Notes: generated by a model from the letters alone, not told the origin. DNA of 44,401 nt from Alphaproteobacteria bacterium (GCA_018819265.1 JAHJQI010000005.1:1-44401), one strand, 5' to 3'; shown: positions 8,464 to 16,550, numbered from the stretch's first letter. Translations and numbers: made by a program.

Positions 8464-9471
8464 TCAGAATTCCAGGCAGATCTTTCCGAAGTGCCGGTTG
8501 CTTTCCTGATGCCGGAACGCCGCGACGATTTCCTCAAGCGGGAACACCTTGTCGATCACCGGCCGCATGCCGTTGCGGTCGATGGCGCGGATCATTTCGA
8601 TCTGGTGCGCCCGGCTGCCGACCAGCACGCCTTGCAGTCGGATCTGGCGAACGAGCGCGGGTATGAGCTGGAGCGAGCCCTCCACACCGCTCAAGATACC
8701 GATCAGCGAGACGTGCCCGGCGACACGCACGGCCGCCATGGATTGATCGAGCGTCGCCGGCCCGCCGACATCGACGACATGATCGACGCCGCGACCGCCC
8801 GTCAGCGCGCGGGCCGTTTCGCCCCAGGTCGGGTCGGTGCGGTAGTTGATCACCTGGTCGGCGCCGAGAGCCGTCAGGCGCTCGAGTTTTTCATCGCTCG
8901 ACGAGGTGGCGATCACTGTCGCTCCTGCAATCTTGGCGAACTGCAGCGCAAAAACAGAAACCCCGCCGGTGCCCTGCACGAGAACAGTGTCGCCCGGCTT
9001 CACATGGTCGTCGGAGAACAACGCCCGCCATGCGGTCAATCCGGCTGTGGTCAAAGTCGCCGCCTCAGTATGCGACCAGCCCTTCGGCGCATGCGTGAAC
9101 GACGTTGCGGGCGCGGTGACTTCCTCGCGGGCATAGCCATCGACACCGTCGCCGGGGACCGTCGCGAAGCTGTCGACCTGCGGCACGCCATCGAGCCACG
9201 TTGGAAAAAACGTGCTGACAACGGCATCACCGGTCGAGAACTCGCTCACGCCCTGTCCGACGGCGACGACTTCACCGGCGCCATCGGCCATGGGTATGCG
9301 CGGCTCAGCCGGACCCCACACGCCGCTGACGACGACGTAGTCGTGATAGTTGAGGGACGAGGCATGCAGCCGCACCTTGATTTCGCCCGGACCCGGGGCG
9401 TGCGCCTCCCGCTGGCCCAAATTCACCTTCTCGAAGCCTCCGCCCGCATCGACGATCATCGCCTTCGACAT
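8464..9471 (-). CDS. Zinc-independent MDR oxidoreductase (quinone-reductase-like)
   Basis: Medium-chain dehydrogenase/reductase of 335 residues. The N-terminal GroES-like domain includes SLNYHDYVVVSG and MADGAGEVVAVG; the Rossmann domain has VQGTGGVSVFALQFAK (NAD(P) binding), followed by ATSSSDEKLERLTALGAD, typical of NADPH-preferring members. The zinc-ligand cysteines of classical alcohol dehydrogenases are missing, so a quinone or enone reductase-like activity is likely. ATG at 9471 has a GGGGAG site about ten bases upstream, better placed than the in-frame TTG at 9480. It is convergent with yidD and divergent from the EamA gene. The substrate cannot be inferred. Confidence 0.9.
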   Translation of the reverse strand: MSKAMIVDAGGGFEKVNLGQREAHAPGPGEIKVRLHASSLNYHDYVVVSGVWGPAEPRIPMADGAGEVVAVGQGVSEFSTGDAVVSTFFPTWLDGVPQVDSFATVPGDGVDGYAREEVTAPATSFTHAPKGWSHTEAATLTTAGLTAWRALFSDDHVKPGDTVLVQGTGGVSVFALQFAKIAGATVIATSSSDEKLERLTALGADQVINYRTDPTWGETARALTGGRGVDHVVDVGGPATLDQSMAAVRVAGHVSLIGILSGVEGSLQLIPALVRQIRLQGVLVGSRAHQIEMIRAIDRNGMRPVIDKVFPLEEIVAAFRHQESNRHFGKICLEF

Positions 9472-9791
9472 ATCCGACAAGCTCCCCTTCGAATGAATTG
9501 CTCCTTGGATAGGCGAATTGACCTGGAGTGTCGAGGCAGCGCTGCGCGGATATGAAGGTCATGCGTCATTCCCGGTTACGCATCATACGGATCCGATCTA
9601 TCAACTCGCGGCAAGTAACTCAGGCAGCGTCGGCAGCCAAGGAGGAGTAACCACGGGCAGCCGAAAACGGATCAGCACCCGGCGATCGCAACAATCACGG
9701 GTGCGGGAATCGATCGCAAGAAGTGATCTCTTATGCTCGTTGATGCTCCAAAAATGCAGAACAACCCTCCCACGCAAGGTCACACACCACG
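9472..9791. other. Intergenic region between two divergent genes
   Basis: About 320 bp between the oxidoreductase (minus) and the EamA transporter (plus). It must hold promoters for both. An isolated strong Shine-Dalgarno-like AAGGAGGAG occurs near 9641 but no start codon follows at a workable distance. I see no hairpin, repeat or convincing small ORF. Confidence 0.5.
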
Positions 9792-10637
9792 ATGCCCGCA
9801 ACGGTCTTCTTCGCAGTGCTGCTGGCGGCGGCCTTGCATGCGTCCTGGAACGTGCTCGTCAAAGGCGGCCACGACAAGTTCGTGTCGATGTCCGCGATCG
9901 TCATCGGCCATGTCCCATTTGCCGTCCTCGCGTTGTTCTTCTTTCCAGCATTGGACATCGCCTGCTGGCCCTATCTCATCGCGGGCGCGGTGGCGCATTT
10001 CGGTTATCAATCGTTCCTGCTGATGTCCTATCGCCTCGGCGACCTGACCCAGGTCTATCCGATTGCGCGCGGGGTTGCCCCACTCATCGTCACAGGGATA
10101 TCGGTCGCCTTTCTCGGGGTCGAACTCCTCAGCGTGCAGTACGCGGCCATCCTGCTCATCGCGGCCGGGATCATCAGCGTTACACTCGTCCGCCGCGCCG
10201 ATGGCCTGCGCAACGCACCCGCCGCCATCTCGGCTCTCATCACGGGCTGCTTCATCGCCGGCTATTCGCTGAACGATGGATGGGGCGCACGTGTCGCGGG
10301 CAGTCCGGTCACCTTCTATGCGTGGCTGTCGATCATCAACGCCATGGTCTGGGCAGCGGCGATGGCGATCGTCCGGCCGGGCGTCGTGCGGCGGATGGCC
10401 GCGAATGCGCGAATGTTGACGCTTGTTGGCGGCTCGGCGTCCTTCATCGCCTACGCCATCGTCGTGTGGGCCTTCACGCAGGCGCCCATTCCACTGGTCA
10501 CGGCGCTGCGCGAAACCAGCATGGTGTTCGCGCTGCTGCTCGGCGTGTTTGTCCTGAAGGAGCGCCTCGACCTCGGCAAGGTGGTTTCGACGGTCGTGAC
10601 GCTGACCGGGGCCGCGTTGTTGCGGCTGGCGAAATAG
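9792..10637 (+). CDS. EamA/DMT-superfamily transporter
   Basis: Hydrophobic protein of 281 residues with about ten predicted transmembrane segments in two similar halves, the architecture of drug/metabolite transporters. Typical EamA features are the N-terminal ALHASWNVLVKGG, LGDLTQVYPIARGVAPL in the first half, and the equivalent APIPLVTALRETSMVFALLLG plus VLKERL in the second half. Family members export or import small metabolites; specificity is not predictable from sequence. The ribosome-binding site is weak (AAGG about 12 nt upstream of ATG). The gene is followed after about 60 bp by a convergent secreted-protein gene, so it is a single-gene unit. Confidence 0.92.
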   Translation: MPATVFFAVLLAAALHASWNVLVKGGHDKFVSMSAIVIGHVPFAVLALFFFPALDIACWPYLIAGAVAHFGYQSFLLMSYRLGDLTQVYPIARGVAPLIVTGISVAFLGVELLSVQYAAILLIAAGIISVTLVRRADGLRNAPAAISALITGCFIAGYSLNDGWGARVAGSPVTFYAWLSIINAMVWAAAMAIVRPGVVRRMAANARMLTLVGGSASFIAYAIVVWAFTQAPIPLVTALRETSMVFALLLGVFVLKERLDLGKVVSTVVTLTGAALLRLAK

Positions 10638-10700
10638 CCAGGCCCGGAACGAAACCGGAAGTCCTCCTTTCGCGGCGGCATGCCATGTGCCGACGGTGCC

Positions 10701-11135
10701 CTAATCGAGCGTAATCGCAAGCCCGCTCAGGTCCAGGTTCGCGATCAGCCCGACTTGTCTGCCGCTGAGTTCGAGCACGGCGCCCTTCTGGTTGGTCAGC
10801 ACGATGGCGCGCGCCCCTTCTCCGACGGCAAGTCCCGCACCGGCAGCAGCATAGATGCCTTCGACATCCGAGGGATGGCTGATGTTCTTGACCCGCCCGT
10901 GCAGCACGGTCTTGGAACCGCCGAAGACAAGGCCGTAGTCCAGTCCGCCGACCGACAATCCGTAGGTCTGGCCGTGGAATTCGAGGGTGCCGCCACCTCC
11001 GGACCCGCCGATGATCCAGCCCGCCTTGTAGATCGTCAGCGATACATAGCCCCGGTCGGCATGACTGGCGGACGATAGCGAAATCAGGGCAACGAGCGCT
11101 ATCAGCGCGGTTCGCACGGCGGTCAATGGTTTCAT
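10701..11135 (-). CDS. Small exported protein of unknown function
   Basis: Precursor of 144 residues with a clear Sec signal peptide (MKPLTAVRTALIALVALISL, cleavage likely after SHA near residue 26). The mature part is about 118 residues, glycine-rich and strand-forming, with GSGGGGTLEFHG, YGLSVGGLDYG and near the end GAVLELSGRQVGL. No cysteines are present in the mature protein. I recall similar short exported proteins in proteobacteria annotated only as hypothetical; distant similarity to EipA/DUF1134-type envelope proteins is possible but not demonstrated. A periplasmic or outer-membrane-associated role is inferred from the signal peptide alone. It is convergent with the EamA gene. Confidence 0.75.
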   Translation of the reverse strand: MKPLTAVRTALIALVALISLSSASHADRGYVSLTIYKAGWIIGGSGGGGTLEFHGQTYGLSVGGLDYGLVFGGSKTVLHGRVKNISHPSDVEGIYAAAGAGLAVGEGARAIVLTNQKGAVLELSGRQVGLIANLDLSGLAITLD

Positions 11136-11404
11136 GGCGTTATTCTCCCAGCATTGTGAAGTGCGGTCGCCGCGTTGTCAGGCGCCGGCCCGGCGGACGA
11201 CTTGCACCGATGGAGCTAACGCGCGAATTCGGGAGGGAAGATGTTCGTCGTCAAAACAGCGCACCCCAAGATCGTCTCGAGCCTCGTCGTTGCCGCGGAC
11301 ACCGGACTTTCCCACCGCCGACAACCTCGGTACTCCGCGGTATGCAATGACATTTATCCGACGAATGGTGTAGTCTCGAACCTGCAGGAACAAAAGAGGT
11401 CGAA

Positions 11405-11626
11405 ATGGCTGCGAACGACGAAGACGAATCGTTTGGACCGACGACAATCCGGAGGGCCGCCGAAGCTCTTGATGCGGCAGAGCAGCAGCACGTCGAAAAG
11501 CACGGGGCGCCGCCGAGCGAAATGAAGCGCCAAAGCCTGGCGAAACGAATACTCTCGTTAATCCGGCTGGGCGGATCGCCGCAAAAAGTCGCGGAACAAG
11601 CCATCAAGGATGTCGACAACCGGTAG
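11405..11626 (+). CDS. Small hypothetical protein
   Basis: Unrecognised protein of 73 residues, mostly charged and helical, with an acidic N-terminus (MAANDEDESFGP) and a basic C-terminal half (MKRQSLAKRILSLIRLGG). Support for it being real: GAGG about five bases before the ATG, helix-compatible composition, and no better gene in this interval. A longer open frame covers the opposite strand (11251-11712) but has no good start site. No signal peptide or membrane segment. It lies upstream of the thrS leader, with about 140 bp between its stop and the first leader element. No function can be offered. Confidence 0.55.
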   Translation: MAANDEDESFGPTTIRRAAEALDAAEQQHVEKHGAPPSEMKRQSLAKRILSLIRLGGSPQKVAEQAIKDVDNR

Positions 11627-11767
11627 GGCAACGAACCATTGCATCGTTGAGCCCAAAACGATCTGGCTCGCTTTCTTGCGGTCCAATTCAGGGCCGTTTG
11701 CTCGTTCGTCATGATCCGGAGCGCTTCCCCTTCCCTGATCCCTCGAATTCTGCCAGAAGACGCCTAC

Positions 11768-11818
11768 ATGACCGGTGCGATCTCCGGAACAACCGCACTC
11801 GACTCCACACGGCTTTAG
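11768..11818 (+). CDS. Candidate threonine-rich leader peptide of thrS
   Basis: A 16-codon open frame, MTGAISGTTALDSTRL followed by TAG. Four of 16 residues are threonine, two of them from the ACA codon, which looks uncommon in this GC-rich region. Its codons 13-14 (TCC ACA) lie on the 5' arm of the first leader stem (11804-11810), and its stop lies just past that arm. A ribosome waiting for charged tRNA-Thr would therefore block the stem. This geometry resembles amino-acid attenuators, but no strong ribosome-binding site precedes the ATG (only a weak AGAAGA) and a chance ORF of this size is possible. Confidence 0.35.
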   Translation: MTGAISGTTALDSTRL

Positions 11819-11932
11819 CTCGTCTACACCAATTTGCTCAGTGTTGAGCATAGCAGTGTGGACGAACCAGCTTCACACGACTTCAGACCGTCAACACAAG
11901 CTTGCGCAGTGTTGAGCAAAGGACAGTGTGAA
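11804..11932 (+). promoter_or_regulatory. thrS leader: two tandem nested stem-loops
   Basis: Two copies of one structure, 68 bp apart. Copy 1 (11804-11862): outer stem TCCACAC/GTGTGGA, inner hairpin CTACAC (11824-11829)/GTGTTG (11841-11846) with an 11-nt loop. Copy 2 (11872-11932): outer stem TTCACAC/GTGTGAA, inner hairpin CAACAC (11892-11897)/GTGTTG (11909-11914), again with an 11-nt loop. Outer pair 2 changes from C-G to T-A on both sides, a compensatory change; inner pair 2 is T-T in copy 1 and A-T in copy 2. CAGTGTTGAGCA is identical in both, and GAACCAG follows each copy. It ends 66 nt before the thrS start. Not a recognisable T-box. Confidence 0.6.
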
Positions 11933-11998
11933 CCAGTAAAGACCTATCAACCCATCTTACCTGCGCGGTATGCAGCGATTGAGAGGAGGGCCACGACC

Positions 11999-13975
11999 AT
12001 GGCTGAAATCAATCTGAAATTTCCCGATGGCGCCGTTCGTCCCGTTGAAAAGGGCACGACCGGGAAAGACCTCGCGGCATCGATCTCCAAGTCGCTTGCC
12101 AAAAAGGCCGTGGCGCTGGTGCTTAACGGCGAGCTTGTCGACCTGGCCGACCCAATTCAAGCCGACGCCGACATCCGCATCATCACGCGCACCGACCCGG
12201 AAGCGCTGGAGTTGATCCGCCACGATGCCGCCCACGTCATGGCCGAGGCCGTGCAGGAACTGTGGCCCGGAACGCAGGTGACGATCGGCCCGGTGATCGA
12301 CAACGGTTTCTATTACGACTTCGCCAAGAACGAGCCGTTCCAGCCCGAAGACCTCGCCAGAATCGAAAGGAAGATGGCTGAGATCATCGCCCGCAACGAT
12401 GCCTTTACGAAGGAGATCTGGTCGCGCGACGAGGCCAAGGAATTCTTCCGTAAGGCCGGCGAGAACTACAAGGTCGAACTCGTCGACGCGATCCCCGCGG
12501 ACCAGAGCCTCAAGATCTATAGGCAAGGCAAGTGGCTCGACCTGTGCCGCGGCCCGCACATGACATCGACAGGGCATGTCGGCAAGGCGTTCAAGCTGAT
12601 GAGTGTCGCTGGGGCCTATTGGCGCGGCGATTCGAATAACGCCATGCTCCAGCGCATCTACGGCACCGCCTGGGCCACTGAAGAACAACTCGCAGAGCAC
12701 CTGCACCGCATCGAGGAAGCCGAGAAGCGCGACCATCGCAAGCTTGGCCGCGAGATGAACCTGTTCCACTTCCAGGAGGAAGCCCCCGGCTCCGTCTTCT
12801 GGCATGCGAAGGGCTGGACACTGTTCCAGACGCTGATCTCGTACATGCGCCGCCGCCAGCAGGAGGCAGGCTACGTCGAGGTCATCTCCCCCGACATGAT
12901 GGAAAAGCATTTCTGGGAAACGTCGGGCCACTGGGAGAACTACGGCGAGAACATGTTCACGACCGTGCTTCCAGACGAGCGCGTGTTCTGCTGCAAGCCG
13001 ATGAACTGCCCGGGCCACGTGCAGATCTACAAGCACGGCCTGAAGTCCTACCGCGAACTGCCCGTACGCATCGCCGAGTTCGGCAAGGTCCACCGCTATG
13101 AACCTTCCGGCGCACTGCACGGACTTTTGCGGGTGCGCCACTTCACCCAGGACGACGCCCACGTGTTCCTGACCGAGAACCAGCTCGAAGCCGAGTGTCT
13201 CGCCATCAACGACCTGATGCTGTCGATCTACGAGGACTTCGGGTTCGACAAAGTTGTCGTGAAGCTGTCGACGCGCCCTGAAAAGCGCATCGGCGAGGAC
13301 GCCCTGTGGGACCGCGCGGAAGAGGTCATGGGCAACGTCCTGAAGAAGATCGAAGCCGACGGCGAGGGCCGCATCAAGACCGAGATCTTCCCCGGCGAAG
13401 GCGCTTTCTACGGGCCGAAGTTCGAATACGTGCTGCGCGATGCGATTGGCCGCGACTGGCAGTGCGGCACGACCCAGGTCGACTTCAACCTGCCCGGCAG
13501 GCTTGGAGCGATCTACATCGACCAGCATTCCGAAAAGCAGACGCCGGTGATGATTCACCGCGCCATGTTCGGGTCGCTCGAGCGGTTCACCGGTATCCTG
13601 ATCGAGAACTTCGCCGGTCACTTCCCGCTGTGGCTCGCCCCGATCCAGGCCGTGGTCGCAACAATCGTCTCGGATGCCGACGAGTACGGCCGCGAAGTCC
13701 ACGTTCGCCTGAAGGCTGCCGGCATCCGCGCCGAAACGGATTTCCGCAACGAGAAGATCAACTTCAAGGTGCGCGAGCACTCGCTGCAGAAAGTCCCGGT
13801 GATGCTGGTTGCCGGCAAACGCGAAGCCGAAGAACGCACCGTCTCGATCCGCCGGCTCGGTTCGCAACACCAACAGGTGATGAGCCTCGAGGAAGCGGTT
13901 GCCATGCTCATCGACGACGCCGTGCCGCCGGATGTGCGGCGCAAGCAGGTGGCGAACAAGTTGGCGGCGGGGTAA
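11999..13975 (+). CDS. thrS: Threonyl-tRNA synthetase
   Basis: Charges tRNA-Thr (class II synthetase, cytoplasm). The 658-residue protein has the full bacterial layout: TGS domain (about 1-62, ending RIITRTD), editing domain with HxxxH (H75 and H79 in [10 protein letters not shown]), catalytic core with KPMNCPGHV (zinc-ligand Cys), [23 protein letters not shown] (class II motif 2 region) and motif 3 near [12 protein letters not shown], then the anticodon-binding domain (about 550-650). The start is ATG at 11999 with AGGAGGG at 11984-11990, 8 nt upstream. The reading frame stays open further upstream through the leader structures, but the ribosome site settles the start. No other synthetase is adjacent. 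Expression is probably controlled by the tandem stem-loop leader. Confidence 0.98.
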   Translation: MAEINLKFPDGAVRPVEKGTTGKDLAASISKSLAKKAVALVLNGELVDLADPIQADADIRIITRTDPEALELIRHDAAHVMAEAVQELWPGTQVTIGPVIDNGFYYDFAKNEPFQPEDLARIERKMAEIIARNDAFTKEIWSRDEAKEFFRKAGENYKVELVDAIPADQSLKIYRQGKWLDLCRGPHMTSTGHVGKAFKLMSVAGAYWRGDSNNAMLQRIYGTAWATEEQLAEHLHRIEEAEKRDHRKLGREMNLFHFQEEAPGSVFWHAKGWTLFQTLISYMRRRQQEAGYVEVISPDMMEKHFWETSGHWENYGENMFTTVLPDERVFCCKPMNCPGHVQIYKHGLKSYRELPVRIAEFGKVHRYEPSGALHGLLRVRHFTQDDAHVFLTENQLEAECLAINDLMLSIYEDFGFDKVVVKLSTRPEKRIGEDALWDRAEEVMGNVLKKIEADGEGRIKTEIFPGEGAFYGPKFEYVLRDAIGRDWQCGTTQVDFNLPGRLGAIYIDQHSEKQTPVMIHRAMFGSLERFTGILIENFAGHFPLWLAPIQAVVATIVSDADEYGREVHVRLKAAGIRAETDFRNEKINFKVREHSLQKVPVMLVAGKREAEERTVSIRRLGSQHQQVMSLEEAVAMLIDDAVPPDVRRKQVANKLAAG

Positions 13976-14000
13976 TCTGCGCCGCCCTCACTCACCACCT

Positions 14001-14127
14001 GTCATCCCGGCATTCATTGCCGGGATCCATGGTGCGTCTCGCGTGCACGGAGTGCCGATCAAGCCTACCCACTCGACGCAAGGCGATTGCAGTACGGTGG
14101 ATCCCGGGGACGAGCCCCGGGATGACA
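14001..14127. repeat. Pair of REP-like GTCATCCC palindromes
   Basis: Two small palindromes in opposite orientation after thrS. The first (14001-14029) is GTCATCCCGGC, a 7-bp loop, then GCCGGGATCCA. The second (14098-14127) is TGGATCCCGGGG, a short loop, then CCCCGGGATGACA. They share the GTCATCCC end and a GGATCC element. Each could form a stable hairpin, and the pair may serve as a transcription end for thrS, although neither is followed by a T-run. Confidence 0.8.
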
Positions 14128-14292
14128 CAATCGAACAACGCGCTGCGGAAAACCGTCAGGCAGTGGGTTCGCGTGGCGAAACCGAAGCGTGCGCATCTGA
14201 AGCGAGCAGTAAGACTGCTCTGCCGCCGCAATGCTGCCGTCTTCTGCCGCCGGGAATGATGCGCCCACTTCATTGCCGCCGGAGAACCGCCA

Positions 14293-14583
14293 ATGCCCGC
14301 CGATAACAGCGCCCAAAGCCACCACGAACGCTTCCTGCGCGAGCAGCACGAGAAGCAGTTGACGAACACGGCCATCAGCGCCAATGCAGCCGCCGCCGAA
14401 CTGATCGCCGAGAAGATTGCCGCCAAACTCGCCGAGCAAAACGACATCATCTACCGCATCGGCCAGCGCCAGGGGCGTACGAGCTTCATCGCCTATCTGT
14501 CCCTGCTGATCGCCGCGACCGCCGCCGTCGGCCAACTACTCGGCCCGGTGTGGGAATGGCCCGTCCTGCGCGGCATGCTGTGA
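14293..14583 (+). CDS. Small membrane-anchored hypothetical protein
   Basis: Protein of 96 residues not matched to a named family. Residues 1-60 are charged and helical, with a coiled-coil-like pattern (AAAAELIAEKIAAKLAEQND), followed by one transmembrane helix (about 68-85, FIAYLSLLIAATAAVGQLLG) and a short tail ending VLRGML. This layout suggests a C-tail-anchored inner-membrane protein with its helical part in the cytoplasm. The start is supported by GGAGA 8 nt before ATG. The gene sits isolated between two REP-like palindrome groups, which is a common setting for accessory or mobile small genes, but base composition does not differ obviously from its neighbours. Confidence 0.65.
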   Translation: MPADNSAQSHHERFLREQHEKQLTNTAISANAAAAELIAEKIAAKLAEQNDIIYRIGQRQGRTSFIAYLSLLIAATAAVGQLLGPVWEWPVLRGML

Positions 14584-14609
14584 TCCGCCGCGCAGCCACA
14601 CCCATACCC

Positions 14610-14638
14610 GTCATCCCGCCGAAGGGCGGGATCTGTCC
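14610..14638. repeat. REP-like GTCATCCC palindrome
   Basis: GTCATCCCGCC, a 4-bp loop, then GGCGGGATCTGTCC: same family as the copies at 14001-14127. It begins 27 bp after the stop of the small membrane protein gene and may act as its transcription end or as a protective 3' hairpin. Confidence 0.75.
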
Positions 14639-14671
14639 ACTTAATAGTTTCACAGCACCCGACCCTACAGA

Positions 14672-14865
14672 CATAAGGGACACTAGAATCATAGAGTTGC
14701 TAGTGTGATTCAGATTTAGAAGTTCGCTCTGAACCTAGCCGCAGGTGGTGGCGAACTTCTGAATCATCACACTCGAATCATACAGTTGATAGTGTTCCTT
14801 ATGGTTCCGACATTTGCTCTCAGCCGTGCAGCGGAGGGAAGCAAATGTCGGAACCGGAACACTAG
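14672..14865. repeat. Cluster of CTAG-type palindromes, nested
   Basis: Two long palindromes in tandem. Left: TAGTGTGATTCAG (14701-14713) to CTGAATCATCACACT (14759-14773), with GAAGTTCGC/GCGAACTTC inside. Right: TAGTGTTCC (14790-14798) to GGAACACTA (14855-14863), with GGTTCCGACATTTGCT/AGCAAATGTCGGAACC inside. Each is preceded by AATCATA-AGTTG (14688-14699 and 14777-14788). In addition CATAAGGGACACTAG (14672-14686) is an inverted copy of the right element's start, so the left palindrome is itself bracketed. The stems are 20 bp or more. No ORF is seen. Confidence 0.85.
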
Positions 14866-14893
14866 GACGGGTCCCCGCCTTCGCGGGGATGAC
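14866..14893. repeat. REP-like GGGGATGAC palindrome
   Basis: GACGGGTCCCCGC, a short loop, then GCGGGGATGAC, abutting the CTAG-type cluster. It belongs to the GTCATCCC family seen at 14001, 14098 and 14610. It lies 45 bp before the start of the glutathione-transferase gene. Confidence 0.7.
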
Positions 14894-14937
14894 GCCATGT
14901 GTTAGGCATTCAGAATTAGCCCTCGGAGACCAACCCC

Positions 14938-15534
14938 ATGAAGCTCTACTGGTGCGAGCAGACGCGTGCGTTCCGCATCGTCTGGATGCTGGAGGAACTG
15001 GGTGAACCCTACGAGCGCATCCGCGTCGGCATCCGCGACGGCGAGAACAGGGACGATCCCGATTTCCGCGCGGCCTCACCGATGGGCAAAGTCCCCGCCA
15101 TCATCGACGGCTCCACCAGGTTGTGGGACTCGGGCGCAATCTGCCTCTACCTTGCCGATAAATACCCCGAGGCGGGACTCGGCGTAACGATTGATGACCC
15201 GCAGCGCGGCGAATTTCTGCAGTGGGCGATGTTCACCAATGCCGTCATCGAACCGGCCATGGTGGAGCGCTTCATGAACCTCGAACCCAAACCGTCAAGC
15301 TACGGACACGGCAGTTTCGATGCCATGATTGCGATCCTCGAACGCGGCGTTGCCGGCGGTCCGTGGATCATGGGCGAACGGTTCACGGCAGCCGACGTTC
15401 TGCTTGGGTCCAGCGTTCACGTCATGGATCTGTTCGGGATTCTCCCCGACAGCCCGCTGCTGAAAGACTACGTGGAACGCTGCCGTGACCGTCCGGCCAT
15501 GCAAAAGTCGCTGGCCCTCGACGCGCCAGCCTGA
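14938..15534 (+). CDS. Glutathione S-transferase family protein
   Basis: Cytosolic GST-like protein of 198 residues. The N-terminal thioredoxin-fold domain (about 1-78) has MGKVPAIID with the cis-proline and WDSGAICLYLADKYP, the usual glutathione-contact segment; the C-terminal all-helical domain (about 85-195) has WIMGERFTAADVLLGSSV, the N-capping box and conserved Asp. The opening CEQTRAFRIVWMLEELG places C6 close to the position of catalytic Ser or Cys in bacterial GSTs. Start supported by GGAGA 8 nt before ATG. It precedes a small membrane protein, a DsbA-like isomerase and a phosphoesterase-like gene on the same strand, possibly one operon concerned with glutathione-dependent chemistry; that grouping is inference. 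Confidence 0.92.
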   Translation: MKLYWCEQTRAFRIVWMLEELGEPYERIRVGIRDGENRDDPDFRAASPMGKVPAIIDGSTRLWDSGAICLYLADKYPEAGLGVTIDDPQRGEFLQWAMFTNAVIEPAMVERFMNLEPKPSSYGHGSFDAMIAILERGVAGGPWIMGERFTAADVLLGSSVHVMDLFGILPDSPLLKDYVERCRDRPAMQKSLALDAPA

Positions 15535-15580
15535 CAAAACCAATTCCGAACAGACTTTCAAGAAAGCCGACGGTTCAGCC

Positions 15581-15931
15581 ATGAACCTTGCAAACCGCCC
15601 CGAAGACTTCCCCGGTTATTTCGCGACCGTCCTCTGGGTCGGCGTCGGCGTCTGGCTGTTCTGGACGACGCCTGGTGCCGCTTTCCTGTCGTGGCAGGCA
15701 CTCGTCTATTTCGTGCTCGGAACGCTCGCCGTCGGAATCGTGTTCGGCGTTGCCGGCATGAGCGTGCAGCGCCTCATCCCGATGCTGAAGCCGCGCCAGG
15801 GCGCTATCAAGACGGCAGCCCCGCCCGCTCAGATCGTCGGCACGCTGGTCGCCGCGGCCCAGTTCGTCGTTATCTATTTCCTGGCCAAGTCGGTGGTCAC
15901 CGGCATCCTGTTTTCCCCCGCTCCGACCTGA
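15581..15931 (+). CDS. Small integral membrane protein, unknown
   Basis: Protein of 116 residues with about three hydrophobic helices (roughly 17-35, 40-65 and 85-108) and a basic loop containing KPRQGAIK. It has no motif I recognise. ATG at 15581 is the first start after the end of the GST gene (46 bp gap); upstream in-frame codons overlap the GST gene and give a polar, unlikely leader. The ribosome site is weak. It lies 19 bp before the DsbA-like isomerase gene, so co-transcription is likely. Orientation and function are unknown; it could be a small transporter subunit or an accessory membrane protein. Confidence 0.7.
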   Translation: MNLANRPEDFPGYFATVLWVGVGVWLFWTTPGAAFLSWQALVYFVLGTLAVGIVFGVAGMSVQRLIPMLKPRQGAIKTAAPPAQIVGTLVAAAQFVVIYFLAKSVVTGILFSPAPT

Positions 15932-15950
15932 CCGGCAGGAGACCGAGGCC

Positions 15951-16550
15951 ATGTCCGCCCTGCAATTCTGGTATGAGTTCGCCAGCACCTACTCCTATCC
16001 CGCCGCCATGCGCATCGAAGAGGCCGCGGCGAGACAGGGCATCGACGTCAGCTGGCAGCCTTTTCTGCTCGGCCCGATTTTCAACGCGCTCGGCTGGAAT
16101 ACCTCACCCTTCAACCTGCAACCCGAGAAGGGCCGGTACATGTGGCGCGACCTGGAGCGGATCTGCGCCGCGATGGATTTGCCGCCGATGCGAAAGCCCA
16201 CTCCGTTTCCGCAGAATTCGCTGAAAGCGGCGCGCGTCGCGCTCTGCCTCGAGGATGGGGAACCGAGGACACGCTTCTCACAGGCGGTTTACGGCGCACA
16301 GTTCGCCTGGCTGCTGCCCATCGACGACGGAAAAGTCCTCGCCGACATCCTCAATCGCCAAGGCTTGAGTGCCGACGCAATTCTCGCCAGGTCGGTGGAA
16401 CCGGAAACGAAACAGGCGCTGAGATCGCAAGTCGCCAAAGCCCGCCACCTGGGGATCTTCGGTGCTCCAAGCTTCATCACGAGCGATGGCGAAGTCTTCT
16501 GGGGCAACGACCGTCTCGAAGACGCGGTCCGCTGGCAGGCGGGGCTATGA
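15951..16550 (+). CDS. DsbA-family isomerase (2-hydroxychromene-2-carboxylate isomerase type)
   Basis: Protein of 199 residues with the DsbA/GST-kappa fold. The N-terminal strand-helix opens FWYEFASTYSYPAAMRIE, where S12 replaces the CxxC nucleophile, as in kappa-class GST and hydroxychromene-carboxylate isomerases. The cis-proline loop is GIFGAPSFI and the C-terminus FWGNDRLEDAVRW is typical of the family. NahD-type members perform a glutathione-dependent isomerisation in naphthalene breakdown, but most genomic homologues serve unknown substrates. AGGAG is 9 nt before ATG. It overlaps the next gene by 4 nt (ATGA). No aromatic-degradation genes are nearby, so a catabolic role is not supported. 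Confidence 0.88.
   Translation: MSALQFWYEFASTYSYPAAMRIEEAAARQGIDVSWQPFLLGPIFNALGWNTSPFNLQPEKGRYMWRDLERICAAMDLPPMRKPTPFPQNSLKAARVALCLEDGEPRTRFSQAVYGAQFAWLLPIDDGKVLADILNRQGLSADAILARSVEPETKQALRSQVAKARHLGIFGAPSFITSDGEVFWGNDRLEDAVRWQAGL

Noticed and set aside
11251..11712. Minus-strand open frame opposite the 73-aa ORF
   Set aside because: No good ribosome site, unusual composition; the plus-strand ORF has GAGG at proper spacing.
11804..11932. T-box riboswitch for thrS
   Set aside because: No T-box sequence, specifier loop or terminator/antiterminator pair of the known type was seen; the structure is a tandem repeat instead.
11957..13873. Minus-strand open frame of 638 codons across thrS
   Set aside because: Antisense to a complete thrS; no ribosome site and no recognisable domain.
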